64,000 nt of DNA from Stictocephala bisonia (GCA_035578905.1 JAQJVL010000056.1:2939010-3003009), one strand, 5' to 3'. Shown: positions 1-11,424, counted from the first letter of the stretch. Numbers and translations: made by a program. Notes: generated by a model not told the origin, from the letters alone.

Positions 1-1002
1 CTTGGTCTCCCTGGCTTAGTAACCACTGTTCTAACCAATGGAAACGAGGCATTTATATATTTAATGAGAATATCAGAAAAGGTAGGAAACATTGTGGCAA
101 TTGAAGGGCTTTCTAGTACTGACTGCCATGATTCGGATTGAAGAAATGTTCGAAATTTATCTTTATTTTTGATTGAGAATTTTCGAGCATATTTTACCTT
201 TTTAATAAAGATAGGTTTATTTATGGGAAAGAAACATTTCAGTGACTGTCCTTCATGGTCAGAGAGGCAGGTGAATATGACGTTAGAAGTAAAAGAGTTT
301 GCAGGAATATTTGTTATTATGTTATCCACGCATGAACCACCATTGTCGTTTCTTCTGGTGACATCATGAACAGTGGTAACCAGATTAAAACTATTTATAA
401 GGTCGGTGAACTGTAAAGACTCATTAGAAGATTTTAGGATGTTGATATTGAAGTCTCCTAGAATTAATACATGATTAGAATCTCTACTGATAATGGACAA
501 GACAGCCTGTAATTTTTCAATAAAGAGGGCAAAAAGACCATCCGGAGACCTATAAATGCAAAGAATAACAATTTTCAACTCAGGAACCGAAACAGCTGCC
601 ACCTCAAAATGCAACTCAACGCTGTGCTGCATGATGTCATGCCTATTTTTTATCCTATATTTCAACTGTTCGCTCATAAAAATGGCAGCACCACCACGTG
701 CAATGAAGGTTCTACAAAAAGAGGACAGGAGAACATAGCCACTAATTTTTATCGCATTAGCCTCATCACTTGTAAGCCAATGTTCAGTGAGGCATACAAA
801 TTTATAATTCTCATCATGCAGCACAACTTCAAGCTGACCTATCTTATTTCTAATACTACGGACATTCTGATGGAAAAATGTTAAATTGTTTTGATCACTT
901 ACAAAATGCTGAACTGATTTATTTACTCTAGTATGAAGATGGGCTACAACAGGGGTACTTTGATCTTTTGTATTAGCTATTATATTACTCCCAGACTCCC
1001 TA
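1..1002 (-). CDS. APE endonuclease domain of non-LTR retrotransposon ORF2 (partial)
   Basis: About 330 codons are open without a stop from near 1002 to the window edge. No ATG is needed to read it, because the frame is entered from upstream. In order the translation shows the motif FFHQNVRS near the start, CLTEHWL (the conserved glutamate of the endonuclease), a GY followed by RGGAAIF, CIYRSPDG, GDFNIN (catalytic D and N), and SDHEGQ, the C-terminal SDH motif. After that comes the linker that normally precedes reverse transcriptase. All the endonuclease motifs that can be recognised by eye are intact, so this copy may be fairly young. In-frame stops lie just upstream (about 1005-1013), so it is now out of frame with the preceding segment at 980-1240. 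Its role in the family is to nick target DNA for target-primed reverse transcription. The clade (Jockey, CR1 or similar) is not determined. Confidence 0.85.
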
Positions 1003-1259
1003 AAAAACTATTGTCATAGTGGTCACAAAGGGTTTTTGAGAGGATAGGATTTGCATTTGGTGACTGAGAGGCTTCAGGTGTTCGAGGAGAAGGACTGAGG
1101 TCAGAATCAGAGTATTGAGTTAAGGACAAGGGTGCTGCGAAATATTGAGATGTACTAGGGATGTTGGGATTGAAAACAGTGTGTTCTGAGGCAGCAGTTT
1201 CGGCTCCTAAACCCACAAGAGGGCCCTCTTTTGCCCACATTTCTACTATCTGCTTAATC
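980..1259 (-). pseudogene. Retrotransposon segment upstream of the endonuclease, frame-shifted
   Basis: The frame reads from about 1259 down to a stop at 980. It has a short charged helix-like start followed by a Ser/Pro/Thr-rich stretch without recognisable domains. It overlaps the start of the endonuclease frame by about 20 bases in another frame. The pair therefore looks like either the end of ORF1 followed by ORF2, or one ORF2 with a single indel near 1000. There is no database match available to decide. The first ATG in this frame is at 1240, but the frame is open further upstream to the junction with the polymerase remnant. Confidence 0.5.
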
Positions 1260-2642
1260 TCTTGACAAATCTGTAGCTTCCCTTGAATTGTGGGCGGGTC
1301 CCAAGAACTGCCCCGTTAGGTGATTATGGTTGGCCACTTTGTCTCCGTCTAAAGGTTTTTGACAAAGGTGACAGGTGGTAGCATTTTGGAAAATAATTTT
1401 GTCTTGTGGAGACATATTAATAGGAATATTTTTATGAATAATTGGTAAGAGCTCTTTAGACTCCTCAATCAAACAATTTAGAAAAGTATCTACAACGTCG
1501 GGGCCGCTATAGACTTTAGGTTGTTTTACTGGTTTGCCATTACTGTCAATGATTACATAGCAAAAACCAGAGGGGACATGATGGGCAGTGTTGGTGTTGT
1601 GTGAAGTAGTAGGGTCATTCAGTGCTGTGTCGATTGGAACGACAAAGGACTCAAAGTCACAGTATATGGAGAAGGGGACTTTGTGTGTTTGTGTGTAGTT
1701 TTTAAAGGACATGTATTTTTCGTCATCAGTTGGTAGTCTAGTCTTTTGTGCACCGTGTGGTGAACACAAAGGTAAGTGGTTAGTAAGTGAGTCATTAGTA
1801 CGAAATCTGTGTAGGCAGTAGTCACAGTAGTAAGATGCATGGGCGTGTTTAGTCAAGTGAGATAGCAGTCGTGACATGTCAGTGATCAGACAGTAGTGGG
1901 AGGTAGTGTCATTAGTCAGTAGTAACAAGTTTACATGTTGAGCTCTAAATTTTTCTTTGGTTATTCTTAGGGGGTAAATTTAGTCGTTTTCAAATCCAAA
2001 GACATTTACAGAGATAGCAGAGTTCAGTTTTTCAAAGTTATCTAAATCGGTAATTTTGACAGGATAGCTAATCCCAGACATGTTTAATTTAGATTCTAAG
2101 ATTTCATAATAGCTTACTCGTCTATTTCGGTCAGGGTACAATTGGGCAAGTACAGAGTACAGGAAACATTTTTGATCGTAATTTTTAATATTTACAATTC
2201 CCTTAGTAGGGTGAGAAATTTTTTTCGGGGTGGGTATGAAAGAAGAGGCGTACAAAGGTTGAAATTTAACAATAAACAGATCGAGTCGTAAAACATTTTC
2301 TATTACCCACCCACTACCTTGACTTACCCACTTAGCCACGCTTTCTAAAATTTTGTCTGTAACCTCGGAAAACTGAATATCTAGAGAATCGGAAGGTAAC
2401 AAAGGACGAGTTTTGCCGTGAAAGAATGGAGTAGTTGGGATTTCTTCGTTATTAACAATTTTGGAAAATTTAATTTGAACGGAAATATACCATTTAACTC
2501 CCCCGAGCCTGTTTAGGTGGTTATTTATTTCAGACATAATTTTGTTTTTATGTTCCGTCAGAACGGTAAGAAGGTCGGAACCGTAAGTACTAAACCTACG
2601 GGAAATGGTTACAAGGTTGCGGTTTATGGCGTAGGATTCCAT
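1254..2642 (-). pseudogene. Polinton/Maverick-type DNA polymerase gene, N-terminal part, broken
   Basis: Two open stretches, 2642-1980 (220 aa from ATG 2642) and 1928-1254, are in the same frame and are separated by one TAA at 1980-1982. The sense codons between that stop and the ATG at 1928 fit the family. The first part carries an NIKNYDQKCFLYSVLAQLYP block and ends in SVNVFGFE. The second carries a C2H2-like finger (YYCDYCLHRF), the start of the exonuclease-like region (PFSIYCDFESF) and an endonuclease-VII-like cluster (CHLCQKPLDGDKVANHNHL). Such proteins are known from protein-primed family B polymerases of Polinton/Maverick elements and related endogenous virus-like elements. The match stops after AHNS at about 1284, where retrotransposon sequence begins, so the polymerase core is missing. 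It is a dead copy with one stop and one truncating insertion. Confidence 0.75.
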
Positions 2643-2775
2643 CTTTTACACAAAATTAAATCGGAAGAACAAAGGTTAAAATATTGATTATTACTTTGAA
2701 ATACCGTACAGATAACGGTGTCCAAAATAGAATAAAGTTAAAGTGTTTAATATCGAGTAGGAGCAAAGTGAAGAC

Positions 2776-2840
2776 ACGTCTGATCAGTACGAGCGCAAGA
2801 GCAGAAGTGAGAAAGATTGAATGTGTTGGTCGTTTATATA
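2776..2840 (-). promoter_or_regulatory. Possible TATA promoter of the polymerase remnant
   Basis: On the minus strand a TATATAAA box lies at 2833-2840, about 190 bases before the ATG at 2642. A pyrimidine-rich TCACTTCTG sits about 27 bases downstream. The spacing is reasonable for an arthropod RNA polymerase II start, but no canonical TCAGT is at the right position. Confidence 0.4.
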
Positions 2841-2858
2841 GGGATCGAGGGGGGAGGG

Positions 2859-2972
2859 GGGCAATTGGGTCACGCGCCTGTCCAGACTGAAACTCCGATT
2901 ACGTCATCCTGTGTAGTACTGTTGGGGCAATTAGGTCACGCGCCTGTCCAGACATGAAACTCTGATTACGTT
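2859..2972. repeat. Two direct copies of a ~46-bp motif, 66 bp apart
   Basis: GGGCAATTGGGTCACGCGCC starts the first copy (2859-2904), and a near-identical copy lies at 2925-2972. Both contain TCACGCGCCTGTCCAGAC and end GATTACGT. The pair sits immediately upstream of the TATA box of the polymerase remnant, so it may be part of that element's terminal or promoter region. Two short partial copies of GTGATAACAGC follow at about 3030 and 3070. Confidence 0.75.
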
Positions 2973-3124
2973 AAAAGAGATTGTGCAAGACACGGGATGT
3001 AAAACAATGCTTGTGGTAATGGAAGCGGATGTGATAACAGCCACGGGTTGACCTTTGAGGTCAAGTGATGTGATAACAGCGATAAAGCCCAGTCACCGTA
3101 CACCAGTAGGCCTCGTATGTAACA

Positions 3125-3391
3125 GTGTATTAAATAAAAATAAAAAAGAAGTAAATAATTAATATAAATAATAGCTGCCCCTTGATTTTTAATTAAAATG
3201 TGTATTGCGGGTTGCCTAGAGTGTTAAGTACGTACACAACCATGATTAGATAGGTAAGTATAGGTAGGTAACGGTGTATTAAATAAAAATAAAAAAAGAA
3301 GTAAATAATTAATATTATAAATAATAGCTGCCCCTTAATTTTTAAATAAAACGTGTATTGTGGGTTGCCTAGAGTGTTAAGTACGTACATG
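3125..3391. repeat. Tandem duplication, ~147-bp period
   Basis: The block GTGTATTAAATAAAAATAAA ... AGTGTTAAGTACGTAC occurs at 3125-3236 and again at 3272-3391, with small indels. Both copies contain ATAGCTGCCCCTT and GGGTTGCCTAGAGTG. An apparent 82-aa reading frame on the minus strand (3441-3193) is only this duplication read through. Confidence 0.85.
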
Positions 3392-3445
3392 GAAAAAGAC
3401 GCCATATTGGACAAAAAAGTTAATTTTATATAGTATAACATGGAA

Positions 3446-3760
3446 AAAGTTAGGTTAAGAGTGTATTTATTACAAAAAATGATATAAATTAAATAAAAAA
3501 TGAATTAAATAGGTAGGCTAACAGTGTATGTTATATAATAAAGCTAGGTTAACAGTGTATTTATTAAAAAGTTGAGAAAAATTAAATAAAAAATTAATTT
3601 AAATAGGTAGGCTAACAGTGTATTTATTAATAAATAAAAAGCGCCTTCATGTTTTAGTAGGCAAGTCCCGCATTTCAATACTGTATTGCAGGTAGCGCCT
3701 TCATTTTTAAATATATAATTAATTAATTAAAAGGTAGCGCCTTCATTTTCCGTGATACTA
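3446..3760. repeat. Degenerate short repeats
   Basis: GGCTAACAGTGTATTTATTA-like units recur at about 3450, 3510, 3545 and 3610. GTAGCGCCTTCAT-like units recur at about 3640, 3693 and 3734. No coding potential is seen. From 3761 to 4071 nothing further is recognisable. Confidence 0.6.
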
Positions 3761-4071
3761 TAGAGACCTGAGTCTGAAACCATCCTATTTTTACTACTAA
3801 ACAATTATTTTTTTAAGGCTATCTCTAGTTTTAAAGTACCGAAAATGGTAAATCAAATATTTGTAAAGCATTTAGTGATTAACAGACCAGCCAACGGGGA
3901 TGGTGCAGTGTAATAAGTTAATATGAGAGGAACTTTCTAAATAGGAAAGTTTAAAATATCAAGTTCAGTAAAAGTTTGTTGAAAAAACAGAAAATTTATT
4001 TTCGAACAGGAGATTGATGGAAGTGAAATTTTTATGAATAAGGGCAAAAGGCTTACAATTATGAAATATAC

Positions 4072-4611
4072 CAGTGGTTTCTAATTTTTTGTACCCAAGA
4101 ACCACTAAACACTGTATAAAGTGCATTGCTACTGTAATAAATTAAAAATAACAGTATACAGAAATCAAATAGTGTATTATACAAAACTTGCCCATAAAAA
4201 TGTAAAGTTATGTAAACATTATAAATGGCCTACATTTAACACTCAGTCTCTCAGTGGCTTCCTTGGTCTTGCATTTCAATATACAATCTTTAAATATTTG
4301 GCCTCAGAGAAGTTAAACTCCGATACAGCAACATTTAAACGTTTTACTCATATTAAATAAGAGGGTGAATATCTGCTAATAGGATACAACAATGTTTTAT
4401 GCACTAACACTCTTATCAGGCATAAAAGTATTCTACCTTGCTTTAAAGTAACATTCTTTTAAGAATTTACACTTAACTTATAGCTAAATAAATACAAAGT
4501 AAAAAATCATATTGTCATTTGTCAACTTATTTAACAATGCAGTGTTAGTAAATCATTAATATAAATATTATAGTGGGTCACATTTCTAAGGACACGGGTT
4601 GGGCATCACTG
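4072..4611. mobile_element. hAT-type non-autonomous element (MITE), 540 bp
   Basis: The left end begins CAGTGGTTTCTAA and the right end, read on the minus strand, begins CAGTGATGCCCAACC. Such ends are typical of hAT elements. The flanking 8-mers AAATATAC (4064-4071) and CAATAGAC (4612-4619) match at 6 of 8 positions, as expected for an aged 8-bp target duplication. There is no transposase; the 79-aa frame inside (4121-4360) has no recognisable domain. Confidence 0.55.
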
Positions 4612-4619
4612 CAATAGAC

Positions 4620-5756
4620 CTTACTGAAAAGCATGGGGGTCCATCTAACTTTTCCATAAGGAGAGGCCTGAGGATCTGAAGGTCAGGAATACCCTCCAGT
4701 AAAAAGGGAGGTCTGGAAAATTTAAAAAACTTAGGTACAAAATGGTTGCTTTTACGCATTTTGTACCTAAATTTGCTTTATCAACTTAGAAGGTTAGGCC
4801 TATTGGTTTTTTCATAGTTTTTTTAATTTGAAAAGAAGAATTAATAAAATAGCGTTATCTAACGACTAATCACAATGACTGTAGCATATGCTAGGCTGAG
4901 CCCCTAGATATTATTCTCTCTGCCGGAATCTGTAAAGAACTATTTTGCCTATCGGACATAATGTTTTAAACACTATTAGAATTTTGTCTATAATAATTCA
5001 ATAAAGAAATAAGTACATAGTAAAAAAAAGGACCATAAACGCTTAACAATTATTTCAAAACATCTTTAATGACAATAATTGTAATTGGAACATAATCAAA
5101 AACTGTAGTGTATACAATGAAAATAGTTCAACTAAATTAAAAATTATGGCAAATCCTGTTGTACTGTAATTATAGTGTGACATGTAATCGGGTCATCCTC
5201 GCTCGACGCTCATTCCTTGCCGGGCGTCTAGCGCGACTGCTCGTGCTTACGTGTTAATTATTTAACTTTTATGTTTTTACTGCACAATCTGCAAAAATAA
5301 GGTTAACGCGGTGTCTCATATGGGGGGGGGGGGGGTAAGGCTCGAGTTTATGATGCATTGATGGACGCACATGCTGAAAAGAGATAATTGGACATAAAAA
5401 ATAATTGGACATGGTTATATTAATGTTATTTAATTATTCTTTCTTTAAAACACATTCACTGCTACGAAAAATATGCAAAATCACCCCAAAAAGCTAATTG
5501 TTTCCAAAATTAAGTAAAACTCCTTGAAATTATTGATGTAAATGCTTGTAAAAGTTGAAAATTGTGTTTTTACAACAACAAAAGTTATGTCATTAGTTGT
5601 TTGCTCCCATGGGAGCACTCCGTGCGTGAATCATATCTTCAAAGTTGCAAATAACTGTTTGTGCCTCTCCAAAAATTACTTTATTTAGTGAAGTAATTCA
5701 ATCATCAGCGTAAATACGTAAAATTGTTGAAATGGCAGAGTGACTGCGATGGGAGT
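4620..5756. other. Gene-free stretch with a perfect hairpin and a G14 run
   Basis: No gene is seen. A perfect 14-bp inverted repeat TTAGGTACAAAATG at 4731-4744 pairs with 4757-4770 over a 12-base loop. A run of 14 G lies at 5322-5335. A GC-richer patch at about 5188-5255 (GGGTCATCCTCGCTCGACGC) is unlike its surroundings, but I cannot name it. Confidence 0.5.
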
Positions 5757-5990
5757 CGGCAGCGCTTGAAGCCGATCGTCAAGATATGGGCAAATGTGTA
5801 TGATTAGTCTTTCTTACAAACCAAGGCTGAATATTCCTTAAGAAATGTCATTAATTACCAGCCCAATGAACAGCTGGTGGTTATCAGCTGACCCCTTTTA
5901 GAATTTGTTATGACTCTGATCGGGACCGAACTGAGAACCTTAGCTTATGAAGCTAGGCTTTATCCGGCTACGCTACCTACCAATTAACTA
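5757..5990 (-). repeat. tRNA-derived SINE-like element
   Basis: On the minus strand the head GGTAGGTAGCGTAGCCGG resembles a tRNA A box and GGTTCTCAGTTCGGTCCC resembles a B box. The tail ends with TATCTTGACGATCGG. A clearly homologous copy lies at 62058-62320, also on the minus strand. The tail motif is shared with the copies at 48889 and 49326. Confidence 0.65.
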
Positions 5991-8282
5991 CTTGCTAATT
6001 GTTGAAACATGAACTCTACAGATATTAACAGCGGTGTCACAATAAACCCAACTGTGTGTTCCTGACACACAACCATATAACAAAAGTGCCATACATAATT
6101 TATATAACCTACACAAGTATTATTCACACGAAACTTAGCAGATGTAATGGTTGCTTATCCAGTTACAAAGTAGCTGGGGGGGGGGAGGGGGCTGGGAACC
6201 ACCAGCTGGTGACATTGAGTCACTCCCCCTGCCTAATTTCCAACCCCAATGATCGTGACTGAGTGATCTTGTAACCTGTTACCTCCCTGAACAGGTGAAG
6301 GTTAGGGGTGGGAGGGAAAACATTTTTCTTCCTCCAAAGTGTTTTATTGCATGAAGGAACCAATCTACCTTGTTACGTTACTGTCAAATTACACAAGACG
6401 TAAAACATACTGTTTATGTTCATTTTAAGGGGGAATGCTTCATTACTAATGTACTCTTAAACAAATGATTAATATTAGGGCCTACTCTCTTTTTGTAAAT
6501 AAACTTAGTTTTAAAATAAGTATAGTTTTTATAACTGAGTTTTAAAATAAGCAATAACATTACTTTACTAAAATAATTATTTATGAAATGATGTAATACG
6601 GGTTTGAAAACAAACCTAAATATAAGAAAAATAAATTATCTGTGATGAAAAAAGTATCAGATGAGAGCACAAACCCACAGTAAAATCAACGATAAACCCT
6701 AATTATCCAGCTTAAGTGTTAAAGAGGGCTGCTTAGCCCTAACTTCGCCAGATAAAATAAGACATTATATAACTTAAACTTTTTAAATAAGAAGCAATAT
6801 TTATTAAATACATAATCTACCTTGAGATAGATTATATTACTGATATTTATTTATTTCGGTAATTATATAGAACAGGAGCCTTGTTGAATTTTTGGGTTAA
6901 AAATCGTTTCATAATATATACGCAACTAAGGTATAAGAAGATTAGTTTCTCTGTTTACGGTTGTGAGAGAAAAGCTGAAGAAATTACGAAAATGGGGAAA
7001 AACGGAACAATATTTTTTCCGTACATATAGCGATGTGAGTATTCAAATTGAGCAGAAGTTTCCCCTGATCGCGAATATGGCAAGGTTTTTACAATCAACC
7101 ACAATTAAGCACGTTATTGCGGGAAATGTCTACTTGCCTGTTATAACTATCGTTATTGATTGGTAATTTTGTCTTGTGCAGGTCAGTGCTGCATTTTAGT
7201 TTTAATGTAAACTGTATTTGTAATGGGTAATGACTAATTGTAAATGATATAAAGTATGTAATGTATTTTTGGGAAAATAAAAACATATTATTATTATTTT
7301 TATAGCCTTTGGACAAATTCAATTGGTCATTTCTTATTGTTAATCTTGACAAATCTCAACCTTAACTGCATTCGTGTATTCATAATGTGTTATATATGCT
7401 AAAATAGTAAATAAATAAATATGTGCCTGTGTTGGGAAAGGTTAGTATGACAACACGACACGAAAGGCCATTCAAGTTCGCCAACGCACGAATGAGGCAG
7501 TCAACAACGGCGACTTGAGTGTATACAGACTCGCAAGTGGAGCAGATCAAATCACGTGATGCATTCAAGGTTACGGAGTCTCGTAGTTCTGACGTCACAC
7601 CAGGGAAATAACAGTGGTCTGATCAGTGAACTTTGCGCGGGACTTGAGGAATCAGTAGTTTTTTTTAACGATGCTTTCATTGCGTCTGCATAGTTTGCAT
7701 GTTCAAGATCTAGTTCATGTTCAATTTCAAAATATATGTTTTCCTTACACATTTCATTAAATAAAACAAAAATATTATGTTGCAAATAAATACACGCAGC
7801 TAAACAGTTGGTTTCCCAATGCACCTTTGGTGCCTATGGGGGGGGGGGGAGAGAGGGAGCTCCAAGACGAATCAATTAAAAATGGAAGTAGTCTAAATCA
7901 TTATTATGCCTGTATAGAATTATTATATAGTGACCATAAAAAAACAATACTCATTTTCCCATAAGAAATAAAAAAATAAGAGTCTGACTAATACGCTCGA
8001 TTCGGATTATCTTGTGTAATGAATGTAAAATTGTTGTTATTTTGAACATAGTACGACGATCTTATTCTATTCCTATATTAAATAAATGAAAATGAAATAA
8101 CTGTGACTAACTAAGCTTCTAACCTACTGCATTTACAAATTAATTAATATCGGGATATTATGATGATAAATATGGCTTATTACTGTAATAGAAGGCGAAA
8201 TTAGTTGGTAGAGTAAAATAATTATTTGTTATTTGGTTTTGTTATTAATACTGAAGTAACTATATTATCGGTTTTATGAATA
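5991..8282. other. Intergenic, no gene recognised
   Basis: Several short open frames of 60-90 aa occur (for example 6963-7166 and 7095-7824), but none has a recognisable motif, conserved neighbour or splice context. G-rich runs lie at 6176-6190 and 7839-7850. The GC-richer part at 7440-7650 differs from its surroundings but shows no inverted ends that I can find. Confidence 0.5.
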
Positions 8283-8612
8283 AATTAGTGGGACCTTTTC
8301 CGTAAATTCACTACCACTAATTTCTTTAATTGCAATTACTGTTAGGTTAGGTGGCTACTAAAGTTGATCACAAACTGGTAAATCCAATGATTGACTTTTC
8401 GCCGAATTCGATCTCTTTCTATAAGTTCTTGGAAAGCGATAAGATAAGGCCAGTGATGTCGAATTCTTAGCGGATAAGGAATACCACAATGGACGTAAAA
8501 ATGAATGGGGGAACAGTTTTTAGAGCAATAGAATATTTATTAAGTAATAGTGAATTAACGGAAACAAAAAAAGTAGTGGTAGTGAATTGACGGAAAAGAT
8601 CCTATTAGTGTT
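8283..8612. mobile_element. Inverted-repeat element (MITE-like)
   Basis: The left arm (8283-8320) contains GGACCTTTTCCGTAAATTCA then CTACCACTA. The right arm (8572-8612) is its imperfect reverse complement (TAGTGGTAGTGAATTGACGG then AAAAGATCC). The inner 250 bases have no open frame. The superfamily is unknown and no target duplication was established. Confidence 0.55.
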
Positions 8613-8744
8613 ATGAATTTTAATGCTGGTAAAATATTGGAAAACATTTTACTACAACTTACGTTTTGCAAAAACTTTATTTTATACTTAGTCCAGTCAA
8701 TAAATGACCCAAAATGAGGTGTAGAGTGCGTGAGCAGGTAACTA

Positions 8745-9045
8745 CAGTCTGTATACGGTAGGGTGGCGCACGGACCCGCCAGCTACCTGTGTCGGTCCTT
8801 TCCTCCCCCCGGCGCTCGCGGCTGTTTCCTTAATGAGTCACCAACTAGCCCCTCTAATAGAATTATTAACTTTTTTTTTACTTTCTCATAATATCTCAAT
8901 TGCTTTGATTATAAATAACGAAATGGTCGAAAGTTATTTTTTAGCCGGAATACTGTATGATTTGTTAAATGTTTTATATTTCTCATAATTCCCTAATCTT
9001 GATACAATATTATTTTAAGAGTTCTTTGAAAAAAGGTAGAATAAT
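8745..9045. repeat. Left terminal inverted repeat of the DD82E element
   Basis: Inverted copy of 11425-11768. The GC-rich outer part (8760-8825, with CCTTTCCTCCCCCCGGCGC) contrasts with the AT-rich inner part, which shares TAGCCGGAATACTGTATGAT with the other arm. Confidence 0.85.
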
Positions 9046-9613
9046 TTAAAACTATGTTATCGCATACTATTTAATCAGCCAAAATATCATTAAATAGGCA
9101 ACACTACATACTTTACAGTTTATTTGATTAATAAATCAACATTATTTTATATTACTCCCAGTAATCTTCTTCAAGCCAAAGTATTTAGTGTCCAGAAGTT
9201 GAGCATTTTCCATTTATCTTCCATGTTGTTTCCGTGTTACACTGAAATAAAACAAAATCGCGCTAAAACCAATATACAATATTTTAAGATTGCAGTTAAT
9301 TTTTTACCATTCGTTATATTTTATTACTAGTTCTAATGACATTAAAATGTTTTAAAGCATACATTGAAATGTTACAGTACCCGCTATTCATCAATCATCG
9401 CAACCTTATTGTCATGACTAATAAAGAAGTAGTAATATCTTATTATACTCTACTTATATTTAAAAAAAACGTTTAAAGTCTCTGTAAATTTGAAGATAAT
9501 TATTTTGTTTTACTGTATACTATTATCATATTTTTATACCCTTTTTGTAATCATATATATTACGTCCAATAAAATTTTCTAGGTAAATAGATTTTATTTT
9601 TTATTTTACCTGA

Positions 9614-11116
9614 TTACTCTAGAGGTGACACTCCCAGATCGTCATCGTCATCGCTGGTATCCCAGTCACTGTCATCCGATTCACCAGGGGCCAGATTAAT
9701 GACTAGTTCTTGGACACTGACGTCATCAAGTCCTTCGTTTGTCCAGTCTGCCTCGACTTCTTTCTTGACGTGTTCAACGCATTTGCGCCAATCTTCTGAG
9801 GTGAAGGAGTTTACAGCTTCCATAAACAAATCCTGAACATCGTTCAATTTAAATGTAGTATTCCTTGCTGCTACATACCGCTTCAAAGTTGACCAAACCA
9901 GCTCAATTGGATTGTAATTACAGTGGTACGGTGGCAGTCTGATTACTTTAAACCCACGCTTACAGGCTTCTTTATCTATTACGTAAGATTTTCTTTGTTC
10001 CTTATGCAGCTTTACAAGACTGTATAGTTCTGGCTTCCGCATGTCTGGTGAATATGAAATGCCGCGAGTTTTCAGCCATTCCTCCATTTCACACTTTCGT
10101 GAGCCAGATGTTGGCGCTTTGTTGGCTACTTGAGAGTGGTAAGGTGCGTTGTCCATTACTATTGTCGAACCAGCTGGAATAGACTTCAGGAGAACCTCAA
10201 AAAACCAACCCTCAAAGACTTCGGAATTCATTTCCTCGTGATATTCGACCGTTTTTTTGACTGGAATATCAGAGGGTGGCGACTTGATCCAGCCGTTAAA
10301 GCCTCCTGTATGGCAAATTATTAAACGTTTTCCTTTTCCTAAAGGGGCATTTACAGAACACTTTACACTGTCATTTGTCCATCCTGAGTCTTTCGAAGTG
10401 TTGGCGTTGATCCATGTTTCATCCAGAAAAATAACTTTTTTATAGTCAATTTCCCGAATTTTTCGCAAATATCGGCACCTAGCAAGAGCAACTGAGGGTT
10501 TCTCCATGAGAACTTTTCTATTGTCTAACTTTTTCCATTTAAATCCGATAGTTTTCAAAATTTTTGCCAGTGTTCGTATACAAACATCAAACAAACCCGC
10601 TGTTCGTAAACTTACTTTTAACTTTCGGAGGGTAGGGACTTCTCGGCGTCTGTAGTAGCTAAAAACGTGGTTTCTAATTGCAGTTTTCTCAAAATCGTCT
10701 AGCTGTGTAACTATTGACTTGTATGGTTTTCTTCTTCTTGGGGTAGTAAGCTTAGGGATGGTAGGTCTAGGAGTATTTTGCCTGGATTTATTACTTACAG
10801 CTGATTCAGGTATTGGTGATTGATCCGTTTCTTCAAAACTTTGAGGGTTGACACTAGAGTTTCCTTCATTTTCCACTGCTTGTTTTAGTTGCGACTTGAT
10901 CCGCACCAATGTTCTTCGTGAAATGTTACATGCGGCGACCACTCTTTCAGATACTTTTTTCACGTCTAATAATGGACCTTTGTTGTCACGTTCCCGCTCA
11001 AAGTAATGTAACACCGATGCAATTATAGTTCTGGCTTGAGAGTTATAAGTAAACCCACGTTTTTCACTTGATGGCGGCATAATCGTGCACAAAAAATTAA
11101 AACATTCACTAAACAA
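9614..11116 (-). CDS. DD82E transposase (Sailor-like, IS630-Tc1-mariner)
   Basis: An intact 500-aa frame. The N-terminal ~200 residues carry helix-turn-helix-like DNA-binding segments separated by a Ser/Thr/Pro-rich linker and a basic patch (PRRRKPYK, residues 126-133) that could be a nuclear signal. The catalytic triad is visible: D232 in FLDETW, D322 in IVMDNAPYH and E405 in YNPIELVW. Exactly 82 residues separate the second D from the E, instead of the 34-39 usual for Tc1/mariner; this spacing defines the Sailor group. The C-terminus is acidic. The start could be Met1 at 11116 or Met13 (MPPSSEKRG, 11080), which is the better fit to a typical start. It would cut and rejoin the element at TA sites. 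No stop or frameshift is seen, so it may be active or recently active. Confidence 0.9.
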   Translation of the reverse strand: MFSECFNFLCTIMPPSSEKRGFTYNSQARTIIASVLHYFERERDNKGPLLDVKKVSERVVAACNISRRTLVRIKSQLKQAVENEGNSSVNPQSFEETDQSPIPESAVSNKSRQNTPRPTIPKLTTPRRRKPYKSIVTQLDDFEKTAIRNHVFSYYRRREVPTLRKLKVSLRTAGLFDVCIRTLAKILKTIGFKWKKLDNRKVLMEKPSVALARCRYLRKIREIDYKKVIFLDETWINANTSKDSGWTNDSVKCSVNAPLGKGKRLIICHTGGFNGWIKSPPSDIPVKKTVEYHEEMNSEVFEGWFFEVLLKSIPAGSTIVMDNAPYHSQVANKAPTSGSRKCEMEEWLKTRGISYSPDMRKPELYSLVKLHKEQRKSYVIDKEACKRGFKVIRLPPYHCNYNPIELVWSTLKRYVAARNTTFKLNDVQDLFMEAVNSFTSEDWRKCVEHVKKEVEADWTNEGLDDVSVQELVINLAPGESDDSDWDTSDDDDDLGVSPLE

Positions 11117-11424
11117 AAAAATATCACTTGGAAAAAAATTAAACTATTTAAACAATTAAAAAAATAATAAATAAACCAACTATGTGTAATGTATTCGTTA
11201 CAAGTTATCCCGGGAAGTATCCACATCTAACTGAAAACTACCCTGGCACCCTGGACAACCATTACTGCTAAGAGTGGTGAATCACCAACCCCTTCGCGGA
11301 AAAATATTAGCGCACATATTAGACTACGGTTAGTCATCAACAAGTTCAATGTCCTAACCAGTCTTGTTGTCCCATGTCCCATATCTGCACACTGCACGAC
11401 TATGGGAGAAGGCAAGAGTACCGT
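11117..11424. other. 5' untranslated part of the DD82E element
   Basis: The sequence between the transposase start and the right inverted end. Short frames on the minus strand here (11226-11023 and 11415-11227) have no recognisable content. The promoter was not resolved. Confidence 0.4.

Larger units (their letters stand above)
1..1283 (-). mobile_element. Non-LTR retrotransposon (LINE), 5' portion, cut by window edge
   Basis: Reading the minus strand from about 1283 to 1 gives first a low-complexity Ser/Pro-rich coding stretch (1259-980) and then a long open frame with an APE-type endonuclease domain. The reverse transcriptase must lie beyond base 1. The right end at about 1283/1284 is a sharp change from Polinton-type polymerase coding sequence to retrotransposon sequence, so the element appears to have inserted, probably 5'-truncated, into the polymerase gene. 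No target-site duplication can be checked because the other end is outside the window. Confidence 0.8.

Noticed and set aside
5322..5335. Poly-G runs here and at about 6176, 7839 and 26291 as functional signals
   Set aside because: Simple homopolymers without associated features; length may be sequencing-dependent.
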